Below, piece after piece: positions 7,999-16,781 of a DNA stretch of 39,777 nt. The stretch's first letter is position 1. Every line of letters starts with the position of its first letter. Source of the stretch: Nitrosomonas sp. Nm166 (GTDB taxonomy: Bacteria > Pseudomonadota > Gammaproteobacteria > Burkholderiales > Nitrosomonadaceae); the NCBI RefSeq assembly GCF_900112825.1, contig NZ_FONE01000005.1, positions 70,779-110,555 of the forward strand, written 5' to 3'. The notes beneath the pieces are model-generated. The model was not told where the DNA came from. It saw only the letters and a program-made list of their open reading frames with translations, and made no database searches. The translations under genes were made by a program, and so were the position numbers.

Positions 7999-10284
7999 TT
8001 ACATTATTAGAACCGCGTTCCCCCCACCCATAGCTTCGTAACCGGTGACTGAAGGGCCCCAGGCCGAGCCGTTCCACCATTTGTGGTACAGGGCGCTATC
8101 CGTGCCGGTCACAAATACATCCAGTCGGTTCGGTCCCCACGCAGTCACACGTGGCATGGAAGTGCAAATACCACCCATAGCTTCATAGCCGGTAAGCGAC
8201 GGCCCCCAGGCCGAGCCGTTCCACCACTTGTGATAGAGCGCACTATCGGTTCCAATCACAAATACATCCAGTCGATTTGGACCCCAGGCCACTACTTCGG
8301 GTTGACCGACACAGATGCCGCCCATACGCTCGAAACCGTTAAGCGACGGCCCCCAGGCCGAGCCATCCCACCATTTGTGATATAAAGCTCCGTCAGTACC
8401 CACCACAAAAACATCCAATCGGTTCGCCTCCCAAGCCACGGCCCTCGGTGCGGACATACACACTCCACCCAGCCGTTCGTAACCGGTAAGTGACGGCCCC
8501 CACGCCGAGCCATCCCACCATTTGTGATAGAGTGCCCGGTCGGTGCCGATGACGAACACGTCAAGCCGGTTCGGTCCCCAAGCCACCACTTCGGGCTGAC
8601 CGATACACACTCCACCCATGCGCTCATAACCCGTGACTGAAGGGCCCCAGGCCGAGCCATTCCACCACTTGTGATAGAGTGCCCGGTCGGTGCCGATAAC
8701 GAATACGTCAAGCCGGTTTGGCCCCCACGATACAACCCGCGGATCGCCGAGACAGACACCACCCATGGCTTCGTAACCCGTCACAGAAGGCCCCCAGGCC
8801 GAGCCGTTCCACCATTTGTGGTACAGCGCGCTATCCGTGCCGATCACAAAAACGTCGAGACGGTTCGGTCCCCAGGCTACCACCTGCGGCGAACTTGTGC
8901 AGACGCTGCCCATGGCTTCGTAACCGGTGACTGAAGGGCCCCAGGCCGAGCCATTCCACCACTTGTGATAGAGCGCGCGATCGCTGCCCAATACGAATAC
9001 GTCGAGCCGATTCGCTCCCCAGGCCACAACTGGCGAAGAACTCTGCCGCGGAGCTGCAGTTGCGCTGATTTCTAATCGCTGCGCGATAACCGCTAAGTTC
9101 ATCTTGAGGATTTCAGAAACAAGCCCGTAGTGAATATGATCAATAGTATCGTTCACTGTATGGACGTTGGGATTGGCTGAATCTGCACCCTCAATAGTCA
9201 GCAGGGCGGGCAGCGAGGCATTAATGAATGGAACGTGGTCGCTTGCAAAAGGATTAAGCGAAGTCTGCACCGTGAGTAAAGTATAGTCATGCGCTGCATC
9301 ACTGAGATCGTCTATCAAGGCCTGAGATACGGCCGCTCCCTCTAGCAGCACCGTTAACGCTGATGTATTGAGTGTCGCGATCATATCCATATTAATTACA
9401 CTGTCCAGGCGGTTGCGATCACCTTGGTCCATAGATGCAACATATTGCTGACTGCCATGTAAACCCTGCTCTTCGCCCCCGAACAAGATGAGGCGAAGAT
9501 CGTGCTCGGCAGGCTGAGCAGCCAAGATGTTGCCAAGCTCTAAGATGCCTGCTGTACCGCTACCGTTATCGTCAGCACCTGGCGCGGTTGCAGTGGAACC
9601 ACCTACTGTATTTACTGAATCAAGGTGTGCCGTTACAATAACCAATCGGCGATTAGCGCCCATACCGGCCTTATCAGCGATGACATTAAAACTGTCACCT
9701 GTTCCGACAGAAATTTTGCGTTTAGACACAGCAAAACCGATTGCTTCCAGTTCAACCTTCATCCAATCAGCAGCGGCCGAAAACTCAGCCGTCAGAGAAT
9801 GGCGCGTGCGAAAGTCGGTGAGTTTGGTCAGAGTATCTCGTAATCGCGCCTGAGACACTAATGCTACGAGTGCTGCGATTTCAGGAATCTGCTGGCGTTG
9901 AGTTCGATCCTTCGTCTCGAACGCGATCCCGTTTTCGGGAAGAAGGCAAAAGCCGAAACAGGCAGATTCTTGCCTCATATGCTCTACTTCTTCCGCTGTT
10001 AGATCGACAGCGAGATAACGTCCTTTATTGATGGCAACGCGTGCGTATGGAAAGTGGGACAGGAAGGCATTACCAACCTGCACGATAAGATAAAGATCGC
10101 CTTGCGCTGCCTGCGGTGGTCCACCGAGCAGACGCAGCTCCCTGGGTAATGAGCTATCGACGCCGGGCGTTGCCCAATACACTATTTCATTGTTAAAACG
10201 GCACCATTTTATATCAGGATGACGCGCGGCATGAGTCCGTGCGAGTTGATCGGATGCAGCTTGGATTACGGTAAACTCAATCAT
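7999..10284 (-). CDS. M28-family zinc metallopeptidase with C-terminal seven-repeat lectin-like propeller
   Basis: The 761-residue protein has three parts. Residues 1 to about 150 are an unrecognised N-terminal domain. Residues about 165-400 form an M28 (aminopeptidase Y/S-type) fold with the full set of expected zinc and catalytic residues: His220 and Asp222 (TAHLDS), Asp238 (GADDNGSG), Glu271/Glu272 ([10 protein letters not shown]), Asp300 (NMDM) and His375 (NVHTVNDT), plus the SDHVPF segment. Residues about 411-756 are seven near-identical repeats of about 48 residues (core [31 protein letters not shown]). They match the PLL-type fucose-binding seven-bladed propellers of Photorhabdus and the DUF346-like repeats. 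No signal peptide is visible. The gene follows the small gene by 23 nt. A secreted or surface-targeted peptidase is inferred, not shown. Confidence 0.85.
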   Translation of the reverse strand: MIEFTVIQAASDQLARTHAARHPDIKWCRFNNEIVYWATPGVDSSLPRELRLLGGPPQAAQGDLYLIVQVGNAFLSHFPYARVAINKGRYLAVDLTAEEVEHMRQESACFGFCLLPENGIAFETKDRTQRQQIPEIAALVALVSQARLRDTLTKLTDFRTRHSLTAEFSAAADWMKVELEAIGFAVSKRKISVGTGDSFNVIADKAGMGANRRLVIVTAHLDSVNTVGGSTATAPGADDNGSGTAGILELGNILAAQPAEHDLRLILFGGEEQGLHGSQQYVASMDQGDRNRLDSVINMDMIATLNTSALTVLLEGAAVSQALIDDLSDAAHDYTLLTVQTSLNPFASDHVPFINASLPALLTIEGADSANPNVHTVNDTIDHIHYGLVSEILKMNLAVIAQRLEISATAAPRQSSSPVVAWGANRLDVFVLGSDRALYHKWWNGSAWGPSVTGYEAMGSVCTSSPQVVAWGPNRLDVFVIGTDSALYHKWWNGSAWGPSVTGYEAMGGVCLGDPRVVSWGPNRLDVFVIGTDRALYHKWWNGSAWGPSVTGYERMGGVCIGQPEVVAWGPNRLDVFVIGTDRALYHKWWDGSAWGPSLTGYERLGGVCMSAPRAVAWEANRLDVFVVGTDGALYHKWWDGSAWGPSLNGFERMGGICVGQPEVVAWGPNRLDVFVIGTDSALYHKWWNGSAWGPSLTGYEAMGGICTSMPRVTAWGPNRLDVFVTGTDSALYHKWWNGSAWGPSVTGYEAMGGGNAVLIM
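8022..9054 (-). repeat. Propeller-coding direct repeat, copy A (about 1,033 bp)
   Basis: The stretch matches 10663-11695 at a constant offset of 2,641 bp. By eye I find only two differences: 8032 A versus G (silent) and 8907 T versus C (Ser versus Gly). It codes the seven blades of the M28 protein plus the linker APRQSSS. Within it, seven units of about 144 bp repeat in tandem. Confidence 0.9.
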
Positions 10285-10307
10285 GTCTGTCTGCCTTTCG
10301 CATTACT

Positions 10308-10619
10308 TCAGATTTTGCGAATTTTGAGAACGGACGTTGTTTGCTCCACAACTTCGATAACTTGACCGGGGGCATCCATTGTCCCCTCCAAACGGAAGCG
10401 GTTCATGCCAAGTGCTGTCCAGTTACCTCTCAGACTGCGTGGGCGGTCATCCGGTCCCGGTACTTGCTTGATCAGCTCACCTCCTTCACCGAACTCTAGT
10501 GTATCGCGTCCCCGCGCAGGTGGAAACGCGAATGAATGTGTCGGGCGATAAACCTGAACGTCTCCCTGATCTTCCTCGAATGAATGTGTCCAGCTACCTT
10601 GAATCGAAGCTTGGTTCAT
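10308..10619 (-). CDS. Small protein of unknown function between the two propeller proteases
   Basis: This 103-residue protein (MNQASIQGSW...) has no signal peptide or membrane segment. It contains a GSWTHSFEED start, a central RDTLEFGEGGELIKQ strand-like stretch and a C-terminal EVVEQTTSVLKIRKI. The strand pattern suggests a small beta-rich, lipocalin-like fold (N-terminal G-x-W motif), but this is only an impression. ATG at 10619 is chosen because GGAAAAG lies directly upstream; an in-frame GTG is at 10631. It sits 26 nt after the M43 gene and 23 nt before the M28 gene, so the three are almost surely one transcript. An inhibitor or chaperone of the proteases is possible, without direct evidence. 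Confidence 0.7.
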   Translation of the reverse strand: MNQASIQGSWTHSFEEDQGDVQVYRPTHSFAFPPARGRDTLEFGEGGELIKQVPGPDDRPRSLRGNWTALGMNRFRLEGTMDAPGQVIEVVEQTTSVLKIRKI

Positions 10620-10645
10620 TGTCTTTTCCACTTAAATTTTAAAGT

Positions 10646-12955
10646 TCAAAACGAGGATATTACCCCACCCATGGCTTCGTAACCGGTGACTGAAGGGCCC
10701 CAGGCCGAGCCGTTCCACCATTTGTGGTACAGGGCGCTATCCGTGCCGGTCACAAATACATCCAGTCGGTTCGGTCCCCACGCAGTCACACGTGGCATGG
10801 AAGTGCAAATACCACCCATAGCTTCATAGCCGGTAAGCGACGGCCCCCAGGCCGAGCCGTTCCACCACTTGTGATAGAGCGCACTATCGGTTCCAATCAC
10901 AAATACATCCAGTCGATTTGGACCCCAGGCCACTACTTCGGGTTGACCGACACAGATGCCGCCCATACGCTCGAAACCGTTAAGCGACGGCCCCCAGGCC
11001 GAGCCATCCCACCATTTGTGATATAAAGCTCCGTCAGTACCCACCACAAAAACATCCAATCGGTTCGCCTCCCAAGCCACGGCCCTCGGTGCGGACATAC
11101 ACACTCCACCCAGCCGTTCGTAACCGGTAAGTGACGGCCCCCACGCCGAGCCATCCCACCATTTGTGATAGAGTGCCCGGTCGGTGCCGATGACGAACAC
11201 GTCAAGCCGGTTCGGTCCCCAAGCCACCACTTCGGGCTGACCGATACACACTCCACCCATGCGCTCATAACCCGTGACTGAAGGGCCCCAGGCCGAGCCA
11301 TTCCACCACTTGTGATAGAGTGCCCGGTCGGTGCCGATAACGAATACGTCAAGCCGGTTTGGCCCCCACGATACAACCCGCGGATCGCCGAGACAGACAC
11401 CACCCATGGCTTCGTAACCCGTCACAGAAGGCCCCCAGGCCGAGCCGTTCCACCATTTGTGGTACAGCGCGCTATCCGTGCCGATCACAAAAACGTCGAG
11501 ACGGTTCGGTCCCCAGGCTACCACCTGCGGCGAACTTGTGCAGACGCCGCCCATGGCTTCGTAACCGGTGACTGAAGGGCCCCAGGCCGAGCCATTCCAC
11601 CACTTGTGATAGAGCGCGCGATCGCTGCCCAATACGAATACGTCGAGCCGATTCGCTCCCCAGGCCACAACTGGCGAAGAACTCTGCCGCGGAGCACCCG
11701 CCTCTATACCAATCAGACTTCGTGGCCCATCAAGGCAAGCTTGCATACGTGTCACTTGACCAGCTGTAAACATGAGCATTGCAGGATCATCCACGTAGTC
11801 CATGTAGTTCATGAACATGTCGCCATTAGGTCCGTTGTTGCATGAGACATGAGGAAAGATCGGGGTACCAGTATTGCTTCCAGCCTGATTAGGCGTATCA
11901 GCAACATTATCCGTGCCAGAACATCCCGTTCCGTCATCTCCCCAAATATGGTTGAGATTCAGCCAATGGCCGATTTCATGGGTTGCCGTGCGTCCAAGAT
12001 GAAACGGCGGCGAGGCAGTTCCAGTAGTTCCAAATGCTGAATGCAGGATCACTACGCCATCAGTTGTTACAGGACCGCCAGGAAACTGAGCATAACCTAG
12101 TAACCCACCTCCCAGCTGGCAAACCCATATATTTAAATAGCGGTCGGCCGGCCAAGCATCCGCTCCGCCAGTCGATTGGGATTTCACAGCATCATCATGA
12201 CTGAAAGAAGTAACCGTTGTTTGTCTACGGTCAATTCCTGTGGATGGAGCACCGTTAGGATCTACATTGGCAAGGAAGAATTCAATCCTCGCATCCGCAG
12301 TCAACGGCAGAAACGGCGCTGGTGTATTGTTCACGTCTGGATTGGTGCGGCGGAAATCGCGGTTGAGAACATCGATCTGACTATTGATTTGTGTATCGGA
12401 GATGTTTTGTTGGGGAGTATTCCATACAACGTGAACAACTATGGGAATGCGAGTTACACCAGGACGCTGAACCACTTCAGGGTTTATTGCATATTGATAC
12501 GCCAAATTCTCGATTTCATCCCTGGCTCGCGCATAGAATGGATATCGGGACAGTAATTGTCTGTGCACATCCATCGTGGCACAGCTTCTCGAACGTGGCG
12601 TTCCACCTCCATCATCACCTCCTCCATCTCCGTCACCACTCATATTGCCTCCAGGCATACCGCTGCTGGCTTCGTCTCCCTTATCGCCTTCCATGCTACT
12701 TTTGTCACCACTCATGTTGCCTCCAGGCATGCCGCTACTGAGTTCGTTTCCCTTATCACCGCTCATGTTACCGCTGCCCATGCCACCGCTTGGCATTCCG
12801 CTGATATCTTCATTGCTCATATTTTCTCCTGGCATGGTGTGAGCTTCCTCCGACTGTTCATTGCCTATTTCCATGGTTTTGGCTGAACCCGGCATACTGT
12901 AGTCTTCTTTGCGACCGCAATCTTTTTTTTGTTTGGAAAGATTTTTTATAGCCAT
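10646..12955 (-). CDS. M43 (pappalysin/cytophagalysin-like) metalloprotease with C-terminal seven-repeat lectin-like propeller
   Basis: The protein has 769 residues. Residues 1-118 are a low-complexity Gly/Met/Ser/Asp tail with [13 protein letters not shown] repeats. About 125-410 is the protease: a metzincin zinc site [11 protein letters not shown] at about 326-336 followed by IWGDD, and a Met-turn region MNYMDYVDD near 381, both typical of family M43. About 421-766 is a seven-repeat PLL-like propeller almost identical to that of the M28 protein downstream. ATG at 12955 has a strong AAGGAGGA 8-9 nt upstream. There is no classical signal peptide, so export, if any, would use another route or depend on the odd N-terminal tail. 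It is the first gene of a three-gene minus-strand unit. Confidence 0.87.
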   Translation of the reverse strand: MAIKNLSKQKKDCGRKEDYSMPGSAKTMEIGNEQSEEAHTMPGENMSNEDISGMPSGGMGSGNMSGDKGNELSSGMPGGNMSGDKSSMEGDKGDEASSGMPGGNMSGDGDGGGDDGGGTPRSRSCATMDVHRQLLSRYPFYARARDEIENLAYQYAINPEVVQRPGVTRIPIVVHVVWNTPQQNISDTQINSQIDVLNRDFRRTNPDVNNTPAPFLPLTADARIEFFLANVDPNGAPSTGIDRRQTTVTSFSHDDAVKSQSTGGADAWPADRYLNIWVCQLGGGLLGYAQFPGGPVTTDGVVILHSAFGTTGTASPPFHLGRTATHEIGHWLNLNHIWGDDGTGCSGTDNVADTPNQAGSNTGTPIFPHVSCNNGPNGDMFMNYMDYVDDPAMLMFTAGQVTRMQACLDGPRSLIGIEAGAPRQSSSPVVAWGANRLDVFVLGSDRALYHKWWNGSAWGPSVTGYEAMGGVCTSSPQVVAWGPNRLDVFVIGTDSALYHKWWNGSAWGPSVTGYEAMGGVCLGDPRVVSWGPNRLDVFVIGTDRALYHKWWNGSAWGPSVTGYERMGGVCIGQPEVVAWGPNRLDVFVIGTDRALYHKWWDGSAWGPSLTGYERLGGVCMSAPRAVAWEANRLDVFVVGTDGALYHKWWDGSAWGPSLNGFERMGGICVGQPEVVAWGPNRLDVFVIGTDSALYHKWWNGSAWGPSLTGYEAMGGICTSMPRVTAWGPNRLDVFVTGTDSALYHKWWNGSAWGPSVTGYEAMGGVISSF
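10663..11695 (-). repeat. Propeller-coding direct repeat, copy B (about 1,033 bp)
   Basis: This is the partner of 8022-9054. Homology ends abruptly on both sides: at the C-terminal end the last four residues differ (VISSF versus GNAVLIM tails), and upstream it ends in the linker just before APRQSSS. The sharp ends and near identity point to recent duplication or gene conversion of just the propeller module. Confidence 0.9.
12602..12835 (-). repeat. Low-complexity N-terminal repeat region of the M43 protein
   Basis: Residues 41-118 contain about three copies of a [16 protein letters not shown] unit followed by an Asp/Gly run ([12 protein letters not shown]). It could be a flexible spacer or a calcium-binding or export-related segment. 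The sequence alone does not say which. Confidence 0.75.
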
Positions 12956-13353
12956 AGTAAGCGTCCTCCTTGTATAGATAAATAAAAGTATTCTGATTGT
13001 CGATGTTATCTAAGCCTTTGGGGCCAAAAGCTATTATGCACAAGTGGAAGGGAAATAACGCTGCTTGCAATCAGAGTGTCTGCCATATAATAAACCTCCA
13101 AATTCACACTTAGGACGTAATATTTTTGTCCCATTTTTACTCAGGGAAGATTGGTTTATAGCGCTAAAGATATTTATGTCTATTTTGAATTTTCTATAAA
13201 ACTGTGATATTAAAATTAAATATTGTCAAGAACAATTTTATAGATTGCTGCTGATCAATGAAAAAACTCTTTTTTATTTAAGTAGCGTTAAAAATCCAGA
13301 ATTAGAGGCATTTTTGCTTTTGAGATGGAAGACACTCAAGAGGAATGTCCAGC
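12956..13353. other. AT-rich upstream region of the M43 operon, no gene seen
   Basis: Apart from the Shine-Dalgarno of the M43 gene (about 12963-12970), no convincing coding sequence is visible. A TCGACA (-35-like) on the minus strand near 13000 lacks a good -10. The promoter of the protease operon presumably lies here but I cannot place it. Confidence 0.4.
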
Positions 13354-13551
13354 TCAGTCAGGAAGAGAATTGAAAAGACATACATAGGTTTGGATCCAGG
13401 CAAGCTCGGAAAGATCACGGATTTGTACAGGCGATCTAGGTGGTACCAGAACAGGCAAGTCGAGATGATCAAGAATGCTGGCGATCGCGCTGGATTCCAG
13501 GATAACAGGAATAATTTGATAGGCGCGTCTTTTCAGACCAAAGGGTTCAAC
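13354..13551 (-). pseudogene. Possible transposase C-terminal fragment
   Basis: A minus-strand frame between an in-frame TAG (13554-13552) and a TGA (13356-13354) encodes RRAYQIIPVILESSAIASILDHLDLPVLVPP. The sequence 'I-x-x-I-L-DHLDLP-V' with a following Pro-rich tail resembles the extreme C-terminus of IS91-like transposases (the part after the Cys-rich 'CPxCG' strand). The reading frame continues upstream beyond the TAG without a start or catalytic region, so only a dead fragment remains. It lies on the hypF-side edge of the island. The assignment rests on one short motif and is tentative. Confidence 0.35.
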
Positions 13552-13880
13552 CTAGATTCCTCTTTTAACCAGAACTGGAAGCCAAATGGAGGGTGGTGAA
13601 TCGAAAACTGGAGGATTTTCTGGCCTGGTAGCGATGATTTTGTTGACATGTAGCGTACCAAGGTAGTCCATCGCTTCACTTTTGGCAACTGAGGCGCATT
13701 TGCTAGAATAAAGTCAAGACCCTTGCGGTAAACAAGAACAACTCCTGTGCAGCTTGCTCCACCTCCTGCACAGCACTGTTTACTACTTTTGCCACTCTTT
13801 TTTCATAAAATCCTTTTCATCCGTTGATGACTCCTTCATCCAACTGTAGAATCTTTACAGTACTACGTTTACGCTCGTTT
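13552..13880. other. Intergenic stretch between the transposase fragment and hypF
   Basis: Several frames are interrupted by stops and nothing is recognised. The minus-strand frame of the transposase fragment can be followed to about 13650 through one stop codon. No terminator-like hairpin with a T-run was seen after the hypF stop. Confidence 0.35.
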
Positions 13881-15050
13881 TTATAGGTTCAACTGAGGAA
13901 AATAGGTTGAATGGTCTGGACAGGGGAATCCCGCCTTTAAGCTGTGCAGTGCCACCCATGCCTGACCCAGGGCGATGGCGCTATCATCCGGTGCTATTTG
14001 CCGGGCGCTGATGATTTGTAAGGATCGTGCAGTCAGCTGCTTGGTTAAGTCCTGTCGCAACAAGGTATTATGAAAACATCCGCCACCTAATGCTAGATGG
14101 TTAATGTTGTACTGGCGGGCGGCTTTTTCCACCCAGGCAGCCAATCCCGCGCTTAAAGTCGCGTGGAACAGGGCAGCAGCATAGGAAGTGTCATCATTTC
14201 CGTCATGGCAGTCGATCAGTGCGCAGAGTAAAGGCGAGAAATCCAGCTCATTGGTGTCAGTGATTCGATAGCCTTCAGCCAGCGCGGCTACCGGACCGTG
14301 TTGTTCGGCCAGTTGTTGCAATTGCACGGCTGCCTGCGCTTCATGGGATTGAACCCAATTAACGTCCAAAAGGCCAGCCGCTGCATCGAATAATCTTCCC
14401 ATGCTGGAAGTTTGCGGACAATTCAAATTTCTCTGCAACATGATTGCAACAGCTTCGGCAGCCGGTTGACGGACAAAACGCTGCATAATTTCATCGCCGC
14501 GATCGAGTTTTGTCAAAGCTGCCGCAGCCATGCGCCAAGGTTCCTGCGCGGCGCGGTCGCCACCCGGCAGAGCCAGGGTGATCAGATGACCCAGCCGCTG
14601 GAAGCGGGCGCCATCGACCAGCAGTAATTCACCGCCCCAAGGCGTGTTGTCCGTTCCCAATCCAACGCCATCCAGCGCCAATCCTAATACAGCTTGAGTC
14701 AGCCCGTGTTCGGCACAGATTGCGGCAATGTGGGCGTGATGATGCTGCACCGCCAGCGCTGGAATCTGCTGCTGTTCAGCAAAGGCCTGGGCAAATTGTG
14801 TGCTGTAGAAATCCGGATGCAAGTCATGCACGATCATTGCGGGCGGCAGCGGATGATCCTGGCACATTCGCTGTACGGTTTCGTCCAGTCGATGCCGCGC
14901 CTCCGCGGTTGCTAGATCGCCGATGAGCGGTGAAACATACGCCTGGTTTCCCTGAGTCAGGCAGATTGTATTTTTTAACCAGGCACCACAAGCCAGAACA
15001 GCAGGCCCGCTGATCGCCAGTGGAATGAGGGTAGGGTCCGATTTAGTCAA
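13881..15050 (-). CDS. hypF: Short HypF-like carbamoyltransferase (Kae1-like domain only)
   Basis: HypF transfers a carbamoyl group from carbamoyl phosphate to HypE. Only the C-terminal Kae1/TobZ-like part is present (about 389 residues against about 750 for full HypF). Visible are [11 protein letters not shown], the metal-binding [31 protein letters not shown] and the late [13 protein letters not shown]. The acylphosphatase, zinc-finger and YrdC-like domains are absent. A similarly short HypF1 of about 390 residues is known from Ralstonia eutropha, so the form may be functional. No ATG lies near the domain start. TTG at 15050 (8-nt overlap with hypB) is chosen over ATG at 15113, which would overlap hypB by 71 nt. 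The loss is at the N-terminus, away from the island, so the insertion did not cause it. Confidence 0.85.
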   Translation of the reverse strand: MTKSDPTLIPLAISGPAVLACGAWLKNTICLTQGNQAYVSPLIGDLATAEARHRLDETVQRMCQDHPLPPAMIVHDLHPDFYSTQFAQAFAEQQQIPALAVQHHHAHIAAICAEHGLTQAVLGLALDGVGLGTDNTPWGGELLLVDGARFQRLGHLITLALPGGDRAAQEPWRMAAAALTKLDRGDEIMQRFVRQPAAEAVAIMLQRNLNCPQTSSMGRLFDAAAGLLDVNWVQSHEAQAAVQLQQLAEQHGPVAALAEGYRITDTNELDFSPLLCALIDCHDGNDDTSYAAALFHATLSAGLAAWVEKAARQYNINHLALGGGCFHNTLLRQDLTKQLTARSLQIISARQIAPDDSAIALGQAWVALHSLKAGFPCPDHSTYFPQLNL

Positions 15051-15954
15051 GCGATGGGTCCGTTGCTTGCAAATGCGGTTTTGCAGCCGTGGCACAGCGG
15101 CATCCTGCAGCAATCCAGTCTACCCATGCCGGCATGCCGCTGCCTTGCGTGGCAGAAACCTGGATTACGGGCAGTTCGGGATGGATACGGTGCGCATATT
15201 CAAGCGCCAGATCGATATCAAAGGTCAGGTATGGCAGCAGGTCGCATTTATTCAGCAGCATCAGACTCGAAGCAAGGAACATATCGGGATACTTGAGCGG
15301 CTTGTCTTCCCCTTCGGTGACGGACAGGATAACCACTTTATGCGCTTCGCCCAGGTCAAAGCTCGAGGGACACACCAGATTGCCGACATTTTCGATGAGC
15401 AGCAGGCTGTCATGCTGCAGCGGCAATTGCTGCATGGCACGACCCACCATGTGCGCATCCAGATGGCAACCCTTACCGGTATTGATTTGGATCACCGGAA
15501 CGCCGGTTGCACGGATACGCGCCGCATCACGATCGGTTTGCTGGTCGCCTTCAATCACCGCGATCGGAAATTTGTCGCGCAGCATCTGGATGGTTTTGAC
15601 CAGCAGCGTTGTCTTGCCGGAACCCGGGCTGGAAACCAGATTAAGCGCGAAGATGCCATGTTTCGATAAATACCGGCGATTTTGAGCGGCATACTGGTTA
15701 TTTTTCGCCAGAATGTCGCGTTCAATTTTGACTATTCTTGCTTGGCTTATCCCCGCTGCATGTGTACCTGCAATGCCTGTTCCGGGATGAATGGTTCGGG
15801 ATGGATGATCAGCAGCAACAGATATCGGCGTATGGCCGTGTATAGGCTGTGCCAGCGGACGATAGCGCAATGGCTTATCCAAATGACGATGCGATGGCAT
15901 TGCTTTGCCATTCATGTAGGTTTGGCTATTGCCACATCCACAGGTTGTACACAT
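15043..15954 (-). CDS. hypB: Hydrogenase nickel-incorporation GTPase HypB
   Basis: The 303-residue SIMIBI-class GTPase loads nickel into the hydrogenase large subunit together with HypA. The N-terminus MCTTCGCG carries the high-affinity CxxCGC metal site. Residues about 109-116 (SPGSGKTT) are the P-loop. [10 protein letters not shown], the metal-binding [10 protein letters not shown] and the NKCDLL guanine-specificity motif follow. The region between residues 20 and 70 has scattered His but no long His-rich tract. The start at 15954 has AGAGGAG upstream and lies 10 nt after hypA. Confidence 0.96.
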   Translation of the reverse strand: MCTTCGCGNSQTYMNGKAMPSHRHLDKPLRYRPLAQPIHGHTPISVAADHPSRTIHPGTGIAGTHAAGISQARIVKIERDILAKNNQYAAQNRRYLSKHGIFALNLVSSPGSGKTTLLVKTIQMLRDKFPIAVIEGDQQTDRDAARIRATGVPVIQINTGKGCHLDAHMVGRAMQQLPLQHDSLLLIENVGNLVCPSSFDLGEAHKVVILSVTEGEDKPLKYPDMFLASSLMLLNKCDLLPYLTFDIDLALEYAHRIHPELPVIQVSATQGSGMPAWVDWIAAGCRCATAAKPHLQATDPSLD

Positions 15955-15964
15955 AAGCTCCTCT

Positions 15965-16306
15965 TTATTTCACTTCCAGTTCCTTGATTCGCATCCCGTC
16001 GCCCTGGGTGACTTGCAGGGCGTAACTGCCACAGTGCGGGCAAGCGTCATGATAAGTAGCGATCAAAATATCCTGATTGCATTGTTTGCACAAAGCTTGC
16101 CCTGCTATTTCGATGATTTCCAGTCTAGCCTGCCGGGCGATGCTGTCTTGTGCCACTACATCGAAATAGAAACGCAACGATTCCTGTTCCACACAAGCCA
16201 GTTGCCCAATTTCCAGCCAGACGGTTGTGACCTGCGCGAAGGATTGTTTGAGCGCGGTATCTTCGATGAGCTGCACTATATTTTCGGCTAATGACAGTTC
16301 GTGCAT
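15965..16306 (-). CDS. hypA: Hydrogenase/urease nickel metallochaperone HypA
   Basis: The 113-residue protein begins [11 protein letters not shown]; the His2 motif (MHE) binds nickel. Two Cys pairs (CKQC and CPHC, about residues 73-94) make the structural zinc site. It delivers nickel to HypB and HoxH. The start at 16306 gives the family-typical N-terminus, 17 nt after the hoxW stop; the frame extends further upstream into hoxW and that part is discarded. Confidence 0.95.
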   Translation of the reverse strand: MHELSLAENIVQLIEDTALKQSFAQVTTVWLEIGQLACVEQESLRFYFDVVAQDSIARQARLEIIEIAGQALCKQCNQDILIATYHDACPHCGSYALQVTQGDGMRIKELEVK

Positions 16307-16323
16307 CGGTTTTTCACTGTTTA

Positions 16324-16767
16324 TCATTGATGCTGTAAACACCATTGTTGTATCTGCCGGACTGCCGCTTGCAGATTTTTATTGGCTTGCCGACTCAAGG
16401 CATCACCCAGCTCAAAACGGTAGCCGCGAATACGCAATAAAAAAACCGGTGGTGCAGCATGCCGGTATATCTGCTGATAGATAAACAGCAATGCGGCCGG
16501 TGTGAGCGCATGGCTGGTATAACTCTCGTCTTTTTCAGCATTGACTGCTGAAAATTCGAATGGCTCGCTGCATGACATATCGGCATCCACAAACAGGATC
16601 TGATCATATCCCGTGAGATCGATAGCATGCTCAATCAGTAGTTGCATGTCAACGAGGCATGTCACATGCGCCAGTTTCAGCGCATTTACCCGTTCGGTTA
16701 ACAGCGGGCCCAGCGCATCATCCCCGCGTCCGGGATTGCCGTAGCCGAATAACAGTAATTTGGGCAT
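16324..16767 (-). CDS. hoxW: Hydrogenase maturation endopeptidase HoxW
   Basis: This 147-residue member of the M52-type (HycI/HoxW) family removes the C-terminal extension of the large subunit after nickel insertion. The family N-terminus LLFGYGNPGRGDDALGP and the acidic nickel-sensing residues in VDMQLLIEHA and FVDAD are visible. It follows hoxH by 14 nt, which fits HoxH as its substrate. Confidence 0.92.
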   Translation of the reverse strand: MPKLLLFGYGNPGRGDDALGPLLTERVNALKLAHVTCLVDMQLLIEHAIDLTGYDQILFVDADMSCSEPFEFSAVNAEKDESYTSHALTPAALLFIYQQIYRHAAPPVFLLRIRGYRFELGDALSRQANKNLQAAVRQIQQWCLQHQ

Positions 16768-16781
16768 GAGTTAATGCTGGT

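Noticed and set aside
7869-8033. Plus-strand open stretch of 54 codons with a protein-like composition
   Set aside because: No ATG, no known family, and it runs into the 3' end of the M28 gene. It could be another decayed fragment, but there is too little to call.
8083-8934. Plus-strand open frames opposite the M28 propeller (also 10724-11575 opposite the M43 propeller)
   Set aside because: They appear in the same places in both propeller copies because the coding repeats leave the antisense frames open. They have no start context and the minus-strand proteins are clearly real.
8022-9054. Regularly spaced repeats that could look like a CRISPR array
   Set aside because: The units are about 144 bp, have no distinct spacers and keep the protein frame; they are propeller blades.
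12576-12886. Plus-strand frames opposite the M43 N-terminal repeat region
   Set aside because: Their Pro/Leu/Ser-rich content is the antisense of the Gly/Met/Ser repeat; low complexity keeps the frames open by chance.
13345-13599. Plus-strand 84-codon frame MSSSVRKRIEKTYIGLD...
   Set aside because: No recognised motif and no Shine-Dalgarno; the opposite strand carries the better-supported transposase-like fragment.
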